Positions 24,680 to 36,499 of a stretch of DNA of 64,000 nt are shown one piece after another. Position 1 is the first letter of the stretch; every line of letters starts with the position of its first letter. A program made the position numbers and the translations under genes. Origin of the DNA: Akkermansia muciniphila (GTDB taxonomy: Bacteria; Pseudomonadota; Gammaproteobacteria; Burkholderiales; Burkholderiaceae_C); assembly GCA_943331105.2 (NCBI GenBank), contig CALQKH020000003.1, positions 124,001 through 188,000 of the forward strand, read 5' to 3'. Under the pieces are notes generated by a model. It worked only from the letters and a program-made list of their open reading frames with translations, had not been told where the DNA came from and did not search any database.

Positions 24680-25141
24680 ATGAAACGCCTGGCCTGCTTG
24701 TTTTGCGCCAGCATGGCGCTGACCGCCCACGCCGAGTTCGATGCCAGCCGCCTCTGGGTCAATGCCGGCTTTTACTCGGCGCACTTTGACACTGGAAAAG
24801 GCTTGCGCAACGCCAACCCCGGTGTGGGTTTGGAGTACCGATTCGACCCCACTTGGTCAGCCACCGGCGGGCGCTTTCGCAACAGCAACAATGCCGACAC
24901 GAGCTATTTGGGTGTTTATGTCCAGCCTTGGACATATGCCGGCGTCAAACTGGGCGCTGTGGCCGGGGTTTTCAATGGTTACCCCAATGCCTACAACGGC
25001 GGCTGGTTTCCAGCGGTCATTCCCACCGCCACCCTGGAAAGTGGCCACTGGGGCCTGAATGTGGCGCTGGTTCCACCTCTTAAAGACCGCCTTTATGGTG
25101 CGGTGAGCTTTCAGCTCAAGTACAGGTTTCGCACCGACTGA
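24680..25141 (+). CDS. Small exported protein, probable outer-membrane beta-barrel
   Basis: A 153-residue protein from the ATG at 24680. Residues 1-18 are a signal peptide ending in AHA. The mature part is rich in alternating aromatic strands (LWVNAGFYSAHF, VGLEYRFDPTWSATGG, YLGVYVQPWTYAGVKLGAVAG) and ends with an aromatic residue pattern LKYRFRTD, as in small beta-barrels. I do not recognise a characterised family; length and strand pattern are reminiscent of PagP-sized barrels, but no catalytic motif is visible. It follows hemL on the same strand. Confidence 0.6.
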   Translation: MKRLACLFCASMALTAHAEFDASRLWVNAGFYSAHFDTGKGLRNANPGVGLEYRFDPTWSATGGRFRNSNNADTSYLGVYVQPWTYAGVKLGAVAGVFNGYPNAYNGGWFPAVIPTATLESGHWGLNVALVPPLKDRLYGAVSFQLKYRFRTD

Positions 25142-25175
25142 GACGTGCAAGCCATCCCTTAGTATGAGGCCGGTG

Positions 25176-25655
25176 TTAGGCCGGATCGGACCCTGACGCC
25201 ATCGGTACAAAGCTGGCCCGCGCTTCGGTGTTGAGTTGGGTGTTGAGCAACAACAAGAGGCCCAAGAACTGCTCGCGCTGGGCGTCGTCAAACGGGCTCA
25301 ACAGTGTTTCATAAGCTTGCCGCACCGGCTGTTGCGCTTGACGAAGCAGCTTGGCGCCCTCAGGTGTCAGGCGCACGGCCATTTGCCTGCGGTTGTCGGG
25401 TGAAACGGCGCGGTGGCAAAACCCCCGGTCCTCCAGTCCCTTGATGACACGGAGCACGGTGACTTTGTCAAAAGCCAAGGCCCGCGCCAAACTCGATTGG
25501 TCAATGCCCGGGTGGTCTTGCATCACGCGCAGTACGCCGTATTGCGCTGGCGTCAAAGCCAAATCAGCACAAGCCCTCTCAAAAATCGAGGCCGAGATCT
25601 GGTGCGCTCTGCGCAGCAAAAAGCCCGGACGCTGGTAAAGATCGTGTGTGGCCAT
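25176..25655 (-). CDS. MarR-family transcriptional regulator
   Basis: A 159-residue winged-helix repressor. The DNA-binding segment PAQYGVLRVMQDHPGIDQSSLARALAF..VTVLRVIKGLEDRGFCHR and wing PDNRRQMAVRLTPEG are typical MarR. It is divergent from a Bug receptor gene. A 16-bp near-palindrome in the gap also occurs, as the same consensus, in front of the FAD hydroxylase gene 2.2 kb away. It therefore probably represses both and responds to an aromatic acid; the ligand is inferred from the family only. Confidence 0.85.
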   Translation of the reverse strand: MATHDLYQRPGFLLRRAHQISASIFERACADLALTPAQYGVLRVMQDHPGIDQSSLARALAFDKVTVLRVIKGLEDRGFCHRAVSPDNRRQMAVRLTPEGAKLLRQAQQPVRQAYETLLSPFDDAQREQFLGLLLLLNTQLNTEARASFVPMASGSDPA

Positions 25656-25703
25656 GGGTCAGGGATTCTATGGATGAGGTGCTGGGGCCGATTCGTCAAT
25701 AAT

Positions 25704-25719
25704 CGTTGGCATACTAACG
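25704..25719 (+). promoter_or_regulatory. MarR operator candidate, site 1
   Basis: CGTTGGCATACTAACG differs from the perfect palindrome CGTTAGCATGCTAACG at two positions. It covers a probable -10 (CATACT) of the Bug gene and lies 48 bp upstream of marR. A second copy of the consensus precedes the FAD hydroxylase gene. Confidence 0.55.
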
Positions 25720-25735
25720 CATGGAGAGCCTGCCA

Positions 25736-26719
25736 ATGAACCCGTCACGCCGACACGTCACTGCCCTGTTGGGCGCAGGACTTTGCATGGGGGCCGCATC
25801 TCCGCTCGCCCTAGCCCAAAGCGTTGCCAACCAAGGCCCGCTCAAACTGATCGTGCCCTTCACCCCGGGCACGGGCATTGACCTGATCGCCCGCACCCTC
25901 GGCCCCAAGCTGTCGCAGCGCCTGAACCGCCCTGTCGTGGTCGAAAACCGCGTGGGCGCCTCGGGCAACATCGGCACCGAAGCGGTGGTGCGCTCTGCCC
26001 CTGATGGCTCCACCTTGTTGGTGAGCGTCAACACGCTGGTGATGAACCGTGCCCTTTACCCGGGTTTGAGTTTCGATCCTGTCAAGGACCTTGCTGCTGT
26101 GTCACAAACCAGCTGGGGACAACTCTTGCTGGTGACCCCCGCGCAATCGGGCTACAAAACCGCTGGAGAGTTTGTCGCCGCACTGCGCAAACAACCGGGT
26201 CGGCTCAATTACGCATCGCCTGGCGTGGGCACGCCCCATCACCTGTCAATGGAGTTGTTCAAAAGCACGGCCCAGGTTTTCTTGACACACATTCCCTACC
26301 GCGGCACCGGCCCGGCCGTGACCGACTTGCTCGGTGGCCAAGTCGACGCCATGTTCTTGCCTATCCATGTGGCCTTGCCGCACATTCGCTCAGGCCGACT
26401 GACGGCCTTGGCCATTGGCAGTGACAAGCGACATGCCTTGCTGCCCGATTTGCCCACCTTGGCCGAAGCCAAAGCGGGCAACGTCAACGTGGACATGTGG
26501 TTTGGCATGTTTGCCCCCAAGGGCACACCGGCCGACATCGTCAACCTCTACAACCGCGAAATCAACCTGCTGCTCAGCAGTGACGATGTCAAAAAGGCTT
26601 TTGTCTCTCAAGGCATGGACCCGAGCGGCAGCACACCTCAAGCCTTTGCGCAACTGGTCGAACGCGATGCGGAACGTTGGGCGCGCTTGATCAAAGACCA
26701 AGGCATCAAGGCCGACTGA
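25736..26719 (+). CDS. Bug/TctC-family periplasmic solute receptor
   Basis: About 327 residues from the ATG at 25736, chosen because GGAG lies ten bases upstream; a nearer upstream ATG at 25721 coincides with the likely transcription start. A twin-arginine-like signal (SRRHVTALLGAG) ends at ALAQ. Bug motifs KLIVPFTPGTGIDLIA, VVENRVGASGNIG, RSAPDGST, HIPYRGTGPAVTDLLGGQV and MWFGMFAPKGTP are all present. It is divergent from marR under a shared operator, and its likely cargo is the substrate of the neighbouring FAD hydroxylase. Confidence 0.88.
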   Translation: MNPSRRHVTALLGAGLCMGAASPLALAQSVANQGPLKLIVPFTPGTGIDLIARTLGPKLSQRLNRPVVVENRVGASGNIGTEAVVRSAPDGSTLLVSVNTLVMNRALYPGLSFDPVKDLAAVSQTSWGQLLLVTPAQSGYKTAGEFVAALRKQPGRLNYASPGVGTPHHLSMELFKSTAQVFLTHIPYRGTGPAVTDLLGGQVDAMFLPIHVALPHIRSGRLTALAIGSDKRHALLPDLPTLAEAKAGNVNVDMWFGMFAPKGTPADIVNLYNREINLLLSSDDVKKAFVSQGMDPSGSTPQAFAQLVERDAERWARLIKDQGIKAD

Positions 26720-26761
26720 TTCGGCTGGCAACTTAGGCTGGGCTGCATCGGTCCAGCCGGT

Positions 26762-27949
26762 TCAACCTGCTTGGCTCATCAGGTCCACATTCATGGGGTC
26801 GTAGGGGTACAACCAATTGTTGCGTGACGCGGCAATGTTGCGGTCTTTGAAGGCTTGCTTCATTTGCTGCGCATCCGCAATGTGGTAAAGGTCGCCCATC
26901 TCAGTGGACTCTCGCACCACGCGCGCAGCGCGGGGCGCACGGTGGTTTTGAAACACCTGCAAAGCCTGCGCCATGGGCATGTCGAGCGCCAAAGCCCGGC
27001 TCAGCACCGCCGCGTCTTCGATCGCCATGGCTGCACCCTGCGCCATGTAAGGCAAGGTGGGGTGCACCGCATCGCCCAGCAAAGCGACGCGGTCTGTGCA
27101 CCAGTTCATCACCGGCTTGCGGTTGTTCAGCGCCCAGCGGAAACACTGGTCACGGTCCACGTTGTCAATCGCCGCACGCACGATCGGATGCCAGCCGGCG
27201 TAATCTTGGTCCAACTCTTCCCAAGGCTGACGCGAAGTCCATGACTCTTCTTCCCAAGGCCGCTCAACGCAGCCCACAAAGTTGAGCACCTGGCCGGCAC
27301 GCATGTAATACATGACGGCGTGGTTGTTGGGGCCGCACCAGATCGACGAGACCAAAGGTGGGCGAAGTTCGGGTGCAATGCGTTCGATGGGGATGGCCAG
27401 GCGCCAAGCCACCTGCCCAGTGAACACTGGGGGGTCAGCATCAACCACATGCTTGCGCACCACCGACTTGATGCCGTCCGAGCCCACCACCAAATTGGCC
27501 CGGACCTGGCGACCGTCTGCGAAAACGATGGACGCGCTGTGCTCGTCTTCTTGCACCTCGATCGCCCGGTAGCCCAGCTGCAAGGCCTGCGGGTCGAGTT
27601 GCTCGACCACTTCAAGCAAGGCAGCATGCAGGTCAACCCGATGGATTTGGTAATAAGGATGACCATGGCGCTGGGCGTGGTCCTCGCCCAGCTTGATTTC
27701 GTGCAGCAACTCGCCGGAGTCAAAGCGGCGGAACTCAAACGCAGAAGGTTTAACCGCTTGGGCCTCAAGCCTATCTTTCAGGCCCAAGTGGTAAAGCACT
27801 TTCACGGCATTGGCACTCATTTGCACCGCAGCGCCGATTTCACCCACATGGCGGGCCTGTTCGTAGATACGGACACGGTGCCCATCGCGCAACAAACAAG
27901 CCGCGGCGGTCAAGCCACCGATTCCCGCTCCGACCATTGCAATGTCCAT
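26762..27949 (-). CDS. FAD-dependent aromatic hydroxylase (salicylate/3-hydroxybenzoate/6-hydroxynicotinate monooxygenase type)
   Basis: A 395-residue class A flavin monooxygenase. The GxGxxG motif VGAGIGGLTAA opens the protein, DG motif GSDGIKSVVR is central, and GD motif LLGDAVHPTLPYMAQGAAMAIED is C-terminal. Such enzymes hydroxylate aromatic acids with NAD(P)H. The ATG at 27949 has CAGGAG eight bases upstream. The presence of a MarR-type operator 22 bp upstream, matching the one at the Bug gene, suggests coordinate induction. The exact ring substrate cannot be fixed by reading. Confidence 0.82.
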   Translation of the reverse strand: MDIAMVGAGIGGLTAAACLLRDGHRVRIYEQARHVGEIGAAVQMSANAVKVLYHLGLKDRLEAQAVKPSAFEFRRFDSGELLHEIKLGEDHAQRHGHPYYQIHRVDLHAALLEVVEQLDPQALQLGYRAIEVQEDEHSASIVFADGRQVRANLVVGSDGIKSVVRKHVVDADPPVFTGQVAWRLAIPIERIAPELRPPLVSSIWCGPNNHAVMYYMRAGQVLNFVGCVERPWEEESWTSRQPWEELDQDYAGWHPIVRAAIDNVDRDQCFRWALNNRKPVMNWCTDRVALLGDAVHPTLPYMAQGAAMAIEDAAVLSRALALDMPMAQALQVFQNHRAPRAARVVRESTEMGDLYHIADAQQMKQAFKDRNIAASRNNWLYPYDPMNVDLMSQAG

Positions 27950-27970
27950 GTTTTGACTCCTGATATGTAT

Positions 27971-27986
27971 CGTTAGCATGCTACCA
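27971..27986 (-). promoter_or_regulatory. MarR operator candidate, site 2
   Basis: On the plus strand it reads CGTTAGCATGCTACCA, two mismatches from the palindrome CGTTAGCATGCTAACG, with a perfect 10-bp core TAGCATGCTA. It lies immediately upstream of the ribosome site of the FAD hydroxylase, overlapping its probable core promoter. Confidence 0.5.
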
Positions 27987-28034
27987 GAAGCCCAGCATCC
28001 CCGATCACTTCATGGCTTCAGACCATGGCGCCTC

Positions 28035-28097
28035 TTAGCTCAACACCAAACAACGCGCCAGCCCGAAACGCTCAAAGTCGCGATCGAAAGTGACCAT
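28035..28097 (-). pseudogene. Remnant of a VapC/PIN-domain toxin, C-terminal 20 residues
   Basis: The frame MVTFDRDFERFGLARCLVLS, then a stop, matches the last strand and helix of PIN toxins (TFDRDF..F), including the last conserved acidic residue. Upstream the frame shows no PIN sequence, so more than 100 residues are missing. An AbrB-type antitoxin N-terminus lies 1.9 kb upstream on the same strand, beyond an inserted pair of genes. Confidence 0.6.
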
Positions 28098-28189
28098 GCA
28101 CCTGCACAGAGCTGACCCAGTAAAACAGCGATAATTCGCCCCTGCATTCACGTCCGGTCCGGGCGATTGCCCCGCCAACGAGAGCCCCC

Positions 28190-28519
28190 ATGAAAAAGAA
28201 CTTCCACCTGCAAGCCGAAGGCAAGCACCCCGACCGCGTGCTGGAGTCCGTCAAGCACGACATCCGCAAATACTTCAAACGCGAGCGCAATCGGGACGTG
28301 CCCAAAGGCGTGGACTTTTGGGACTTTGACTGCAAAGTGGGTCTGAGCGCCGAAACCGCCCAGGTGGTGCGCGTCAGCGGTGTGATCGAAGCGGTAGATA
28401 CCGCCGCCAAAACCGGCGCATCCTTGGTGTATGTCGAAATTTTGAGCAAGCACGGCATGCGGGTGCTCAAGGCGCAAGACTACTACAAAGAGCCTCAGAA
28501 AGACGTAAATATTGAATAA
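28190..28519 (+). CDS. DUF6172-family protein
   Basis: A 109-residue cytoplasmic protein opening MKKNFHLQAEGKHPDRVLES and containing the family core VKHDIRKYFKRER...VDFWDFDCK. I recognise it as the DUF6172 type of small conserved protein found singly in many proteobacteria; no function is known. There is no signal peptide, membrane segment or cysteine cluster (one cysteine). It is the left part of the segment lying between the two toxin-antitoxin remnants, 33 bp upstream of the restriction-type gene on the same strand. Confidence 0.7.
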   Translation: MKKNFHLQAEGKHPDRVLESVKHDIRKYFKRERNRDVPKGVDFWDFDCKVGLSAETAQVVRVSGVIEAVDTAAKTGASLVYVEILSKHGMRVLKAQDYYKEPQKDVNIE

Positions 28520-28552
28520 AAAGTAGTTATTTGAGGGTCTATGAAATAAATC

Positions 28553-29956
28553 ATGGACCTCACAAATACAACAAACCCGCGCACCGAGCAATTCATCCAG
28601 CGCTGGCATCAAGCGGCTGGCAGCGAACTGGCTACCGCGCAAAGTTTCGTCATCGAACTGTGTGAGTTGTTGGGGGTCGAACGGCCCCACGCCACGGCCG
28701 ATCAAGACTACATGTTTGAGCGCCCGCTCAAAGAGGGGCACAGCGACGGGAGCGAAAGTGACCGCCGCGTGGACTGCTACAAACGCGGCCACTTCATCCT
28801 CGAAGCCAAAAAAGTCAACACCGGCAGCCACACCAAAAGCTACAGCCACACCCTGATGGGCGCACACGCCCAAGCGCAAAACTACGCCCGCGCCTTGCCC
28901 GCCGCCGAAGGCCGACCGCCCATCATCATGGTGGTCGACGTGGGGCAAGTCATCCAGCTGTTTGCAGAGTTCAGCCGTACCGGCGGCAACTACATCCCGT
29001 TTCCTGATCCGCGCAGCCACCAGATCAAGCTGCAAGACCTGCGTGACGACAAGATCCGCCAGCGTCTGCGCCTCATTTGGACCGACCCCATGGCGCTGGA
29101 CCCCAGCCGCGCCAACGCCCAAGTCACCCGCGAAGTGGCCAGTGTGCTGGCCAGCGTGGCCAAAAGCCTGGAAACCGATGGCCACCCGCCCCACCAAGTG
29201 GGCGCATTTCTGACGCGCTGCCTGTTCAGCATGTTTGCCGAAGACGTAGGCCTGCTGCCGGCCAGCGAAAAGGCCGCAGGCAAGAGCGAAGGCAAAGGCG
29301 CCTTCACTGAACTGCTGCAAACCCACCCCCACCACCCACCCACTTTGCAGCGCATGCTGCAAGCCCTGTGGGCCGACATGGACCATGGCGGCTTCAGTGC
29401 CGCACTGGCCCGCGAAGTGCGCAAGTTCAACGGCAAACTGCTCAAAGCCTCGCAGTCCGAAGGCTACGCCCTGTTGCTGAGCGGCAACCAAATCGATGGC
29501 CTGCTCACGGCTGCCAAAGCCAACTGGACCGAGGTGGAGCCCGCCATCTTTGGCACCCTGCTCGAACGCGCCCTGGACCCTGACGAACGCCACGCCCTAG
29601 GTGCGCACTTCACACCCCGCGCTTATGTGGACCGGCTGGTCGTTCCCACCGTCATCAACCCGCTGCGGGCCAAATGGAGCGACACACAAGCCGCCACCCT
29701 CGTCCTGATCGGCGAGCACGACGCCCTGAACGCCGAAGCCGACCAACTGGCCTGGCCCGTCACCCTACCCGAGCAAATCAAGGCCGTCGCCGACATCCTC
29801 AGCGCCGCCCCCTCAGCACTCGACCTGGAAGCCATCGCAGCCCAATTCAAAGGCAAAGGCCGCTGGCGCGAAAGCCTGCCAGTGATTTTGGAAACGCTGG
29901 TGGCGATTGGGCGCGCTCAAATTTATCGCGATGAAAAGTGGATGGGTTTGTCATGA
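28553..29956 (+). CDS. Type IIG restriction-modification protein with the methyltransferase domain deleted
   Basis: The 467-residue product aligns by eye with the two ends of large (about 1000 residues or more) DNA methyltransferase/nuclease proteins of the MmeI/YeeA type. Residues 1-150 hold a PD-(D/E)XK-like nuclease segment: Asp74, then Glu84-Ala-Lys86 in FILEAKK. Residues 150-356 are the helical domain ending GAHFTPRAY, which normally leads into the SAM-binding domain. Instead, after about residue 385 the sequence jumps to the usual C-terminal domain (LPEQIKAVADIL..). No SAM motif (DPACGSG) or NPPY motif exists. The frame is intact, so a shortened protein may still be made. Confidence 0.7.
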   Translation: MDLTNTTNPRTEQFIQRWHQAAGSELATAQSFVIELCELLGVERPHATADQDYMFERPLKEGHSDGSESDRRVDCYKRGHFILEAKKVNTGSHTKSYSHTLMGAHAQAQNYARALPAAEGRPPIIMVVDVGQVIQLFAEFSRTGGNYIPFPDPRSHQIKLQDLRDDKIRQRLRLIWTDPMALDPSRANAQVTREVASVLASVAKSLETDGHPPHQVGAFLTRCLFSMFAEDVGLLPASEKAAGKSEGKGAFTELLQTHPHHPPTLQRMLQALWADMDHGGFSAALAREVRKFNGKLLKASQSEGYALLLSGNQIDGLLTAAKANWTEVEPAIFGTLLERALDPDERHALGAHFTPRAYVDRLVVPTVINPLRAKWSDTQAATLVLIGEHDALNAEADQLAWPVTLPEQIKAVADILSAAPSALDLEAIAAQFKGKGRWRESLPVILETLVAIGRAQIYRDEKWMGLS

Positions 29957-29963
29957 CACATCG

Positions 29964-30047
29964 AACAGCCGGGCCAATGCCCAAATACTCCAGCAGTTCA
30001 CGCCGCAAAGTGATTTGGCCTTTGGAAGTAATTTTCAAGACGCTCAT
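29964..30047 (-). pseudogene. Remnant of an AbrB/SpoVT-type antitoxin, N-terminal 28 residues
   Basis: From the ATG at 30047 the frame reads MSVLKITSKGQITLRRELLE, then YLGIGPAV, the swapped-hairpin DNA-binding start of AbrB-type antitoxins. After GP the sequence departs from the family exactly where the adjoining restriction-type gene ends (stop at 29956). The frame runs on to 29847 with unrelated residues antisense to that gene. It pairs with the VapC remnant at 28035-28097. Confidence 0.65.
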
Positions 30048-30079
30048 GGCTATGTCTCGTCCGATGTCAATTTGCACTG

Positions 30080-31036
30080 TTACATGACTGAACTTGAATC
30101 AAGCTTCTTGCTAGGGTGTTCACGATGCCGCGTGAACAGCCGCTCGATCACCCCCCGCATCCACTGCTGATCCGAGTCCTGCTCGGTGCTGCTGTGCCAG
30201 ACCAGGTTGACCTCGTATACAGGCGCGTCTTCGATGGTCCACATCTGCAGCTGCACGCGCTGGCTCAGTTCGCGGGCGTACATCTCAGGCACGATGCACA
30301 GCAAATCGGTGTTTTGCGCCAGCTCGGCGATCGCGCCAAAGTGGCGGGGACGCACCAAAATTCGGTCTTGCAGTTTCATGCCCGTCAGCATTTTTTCCAC
30401 GCTCCCATGGAAGGTCGCTGTGGGCGAGACCACCACAAAATTCGCTTGCGCCAATTGCGCAGGGCTGAGGGTGCGCCCACGCCCACGGGGTGTGGGTGAC
30501 CAGTCTTTGAAAGAGATGGCCATGTAGCGTTCCTTGAACAGCAACTGGCTGCGTACGCCCCTGTGTTGCGGCTTGAGGATGCCGATGGCCATATCGATGT
30601 CACGCGACTCCAAGGAAGCAGCCACTTGGGATGCGTCCACCGACACATTGGACAAACTCGCGTGTGGCGATTCGTGGCGCAAAGCCGAAGTCAGGCGCGG
30701 CAAGAACAAGATCTCGCCCAAGTCGGACAAAGACAAACGCCAATGGCGGTGGCTGCTGGATGCGTCAAAGGGCTGGTGGTTGAGCACCAGGCTTTCCATG
30801 GCCAGCAACTGCGACTGCATGGCGGGTGCCAGTTGTTCACACAGCCGCGTGGGCTGCAAACCAGCGGGCGAGCGCACAAACAACTCGTCGCCAAAAAATT
30901 CGCGCAAACGAGACAAGGCGTTACTTGTGGCGGGCTGAGACAGGGCCAACGCCTTGCCCGCCGCCGTGACCGAGCGGCTGCGGTGGATCGCCACCAGCAC
31001 CCGCAAGAGGTTCAGATCGAGTTGCCGGAAATTCAT
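30080..31036 (-). CDS. LysR-family transcriptional regulator
   Basis: A 318-residue LTTR from the ATG at 31036 (MNFRQLDLNLLRVLVAI). The helix-turn-helix SVTAAGKALALSQPATSNALSRLREFFGDELFVR is canonical and the remainder is the effector-binding domain. It is divergent from the indolepyruvate oxidoreductase-TRAP genes, with a 7-bp inverted repeat in between. It is therefore the probable activator of those genes, with an aromatic or branched 2-oxo acid as possible inducer; this is inferred from position. Confidence 0.88.
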   Translation of the reverse strand: MNFRQLDLNLLRVLVAIHRSRSVTAAGKALALSQPATSNALSRLREFFGDELFVRSPAGLQPTRLCEQLAPAMQSQLLAMESLVLNHQPFDASSSHRHWRLSLSDLGEILFLPRLTSALRHESPHASLSNVSVDASQVAASLESRDIDMAIGILKPQHRGVRSQLLFKERYMAISFKDWSPTPRGRGRTLSPAQLAQANFVVVSPTATFHGSVEKMLTGMKLQDRILVRPRHFGAIAELAQNTDLLCIVPEMYARELSQRVQLQMWTIEDAPVYEVNLVWHSSTEQDSDQQWMRGVIERLFTRHREHPSKKLDSSSVM

Positions 31037-31139
31037 GCTGACCCCATGGCTCAAACAAATAAGGGTTGCTACCAATTATTCACAACATCAATGTACACCA
31101 TTGGAAGAATCCATTTGCACAGCCCCTGTAGCTGGCCTA

Positions 31140-31158
31140 CATTGAAATCCATTCAATG
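31140..31158 (+). promoter_or_regulatory. LysR-type operator candidate
   Basis: CATTGAA-ATCCA-TTCAATG is a perfect 7-bp inverted repeat containing a T-N11-A core. It lies 41 bp upstream of the iorA-like start and about 105 bp from lysR, the usual place for an LTTR site. Confidence 0.45.
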
Positions 31159-31198
31159 GGTCACTGAGGGGTTAAATACCCCGTGAAAGGTTGCGTGC

Positions 31199-33342
31199 AT
31201 GGCTGAACGCTCATTTGTGCAAGAGGTGCAAAAGCTGCGCTTGGGCGATGGTGATGAATTCCATGGCGAAGGCATTTTGGCCGTCACCAAGGCATTGCTG
31301 CAGTCGGGTGTGTCGTATGTGGCGGGCTACCAAGGCGCACCCATCTCTCACCTGATGGATGTGCTGACCGACGCCAACGACATCCTGCAAGAATTGGGCG
31401 TGCATTTTGAGCACAGCGCCTCTGAAGCCACAGCCGCCGCCACTTTGGCCGCATCGGTCAATTACCCTCTGCGCGGCGCGGTCACCTTCAAATCCACCGT
31501 GGGCACCAACGTGGCGTCGGACGCGTTGGCCAATCTGGCTTCGGGTGGCGTTACCGGCGGCGCCATGCTGATCGTGGGCGAGGACTATGGCGAAGGTTCG
31601 AGCATCATGCAAGAGCGCTCGCACGCCTTTGCCATGAAGTCGCAGATCTGGTTGATCGACCCGCGCCCCAACCTGCCCAGCATCGTGCACGCAGTTGAAA
31701 AAGGTTTTGAGCTATCGGAAGCCAGCAACACTCCCGTCATGCTGGAGCTGCGCATCCGCGCTTGCCATGTGCATGGCCGCTTTCCAACCCGCGACAACGT
31801 GCGGCCCAGCTTCACCCTCAAAGACGCCATTGAAAACCCCAAGCGCGATGTCAACCGCATCGTGCTGCCACCTGCCAGCTATTTGCACGAGCAGGAAAAA
31901 ACCCATACGCGCTGGCCCGCTGCGGTCAAGTTCATTCAGGAACACCAGCTCAACGAGTTTTTCTCCGAAGACGCGCAAGACTTTGGCATCGTCATTCAAG
32001 GTGGCCTGTACAACGGTGTGGTGCGTTCACTTCAACTGCTCGGCCTGGCCGACGACTTCGGGCAAACCGACATTCCGCTGTATGTGCTGAACATCACCTA
32101 CCCACTGGTCGACGATGAATTCAAACGCTTTTGTACAGGCAAGCGCGGTTTGCTGGTGGTCGAAGAAGGCCAGCCCGACTTCATTGAGCAAAACATCCAC
32201 AGCATCTTGCACAAAGCGGGTTTGAACACGCAAATCCACGGAAAAGACGTGCTGCCCATGGGCGGCGAATACACCGGTGGGGTTGTGCTGAAAGGCATCC
32301 GGGCGTTCATCGCGCAATACGCGGCGCACCTGCTGCCAGCAACGGTGCCCGCCGTGCAGGCGAGCAACCAACTGGCAATCAGCGAAGCAGTAGCCCAGGT
32401 GCACCCTCGCCCACCCTCGTTTTGCACCGGTTGCCCCGAACGGCCCATCTTCACGGCCATCAAGATGATCGAGAAAGAGCTGGGTCAGCACCATGTGAGT
32501 TGCGACATTGGTTGCCACCTGTTTTCGATCCTGCCGCCCTTCAACATCGGCGCCACCACCATGGGCTATGGCCTGGGTTGGGCGGGCGCATCGGCTTTCA
32601 ACACCAGTGAGACGAGCAAGCGCACCGTCTCGATCATGGGCGACGGGGGCTTTTGGCACAACGGCCTGACCAGCGGCGTAGGTAACGCGGTGTTCAACCA
32701 GTCCGACAACTTATTGCTGGTGGTGGACAACGGTTATTCGGCCGCCACGGGCGGGCAAGACGTGCTCTCGTCTAAGGCCATCAACCCGATCCGCAACACC
32801 AACAACCCGATTGAAAAGGCCGTGCGCGGCGTGGGTGTGGAGTGGGTCAAGACGGTCACCAACACTTACAGCCTGGACCAAATGCGCCAGGCCCTGCGTG
32901 ACGCCCTGACCACGAAGCAGCAAGGCCCCAAGGTCATCGTGGCGCAAAGCGAGTGCATGCTCAACCGGCAACGTCGCGTCAAGCCACTGATTCGCCAGCG
33001 CATCCAAAAAGGCGAGCGCGTGGTACGCGAACGCTTTGGCATTGACCCCGACACCTGCACCGGCGACCACTCGTGCATTCGCCTGTCGGGCTGCCCCTCG
33101 CTCAGCATCAAACCCAACCCCGACCCGCTGCGCCAAGACCCGGTGGCGGCTGTGGCCGACAGTTGCGTGGGCTGCGGCTTATGCGGCGAAGTCGCGCACG
33201 CTGCGGTGCTCTGCCCTTCGTTTTACCGGGCCGAAATCATCAACAACCCCAGCGCCTGGGACCGCTTTAAACAAGGCCTACGTGAGCGTGTGATCGGCTG
33301 GCTGCAAAACCGCATCGAGCGCCGATTGGAAGGCATCGCCGC

Positions 33343-33346
<4 letters not shown>
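31199..33346 (+). CDS. iorA: Indolepyruvate:ferredoxin oxidoreductase, alpha-type subunit
   Basis: A 715-residue TPP enzyme that decarboxylates aryl-pyruvates to acyl-CoA with reduction of ferredoxin. In order: a pyrimidine-binding domain (GYQGAPISHLMDVL), a domain with GEDYGEGSS, the CTGCPERP segment, a TPP-binding domain (DIGCH, GDGGFWHNG), and a C-terminal 4Fe-4S ferredoxin domain with CTGDHSCIRLSGC and CVGCGLCGEVAHAAVLCP. The length is longer than archaeal IorA (about 600-650). In aerobic proteobacteria the whole enzyme is often a single polypeptide of over 1100 residues; here it is split, with a four-base overlap to the next gene. Confidence 0.88.
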
Positions 33347-36456
<3,110 letters not shown>

Positions 36457-36499
36457 ACGGGTTCCCAATGTTTTTATTTTTCTCGTCTGGAGTCGGCGC

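Noticed and set aside
28072..28189. Longer PIN-domain frame upstream of the VapC remnant
   Set aside because: Translation upstream of residue 1 gives no PIN-like sequence; only about 20 C-terminal residues are recognisable.
28148..29593. A 481-codon minus-strand open frame opposite the restriction-type gene
   Set aside because: Shadow of the plus-strand frame, which shows real domain sequence.
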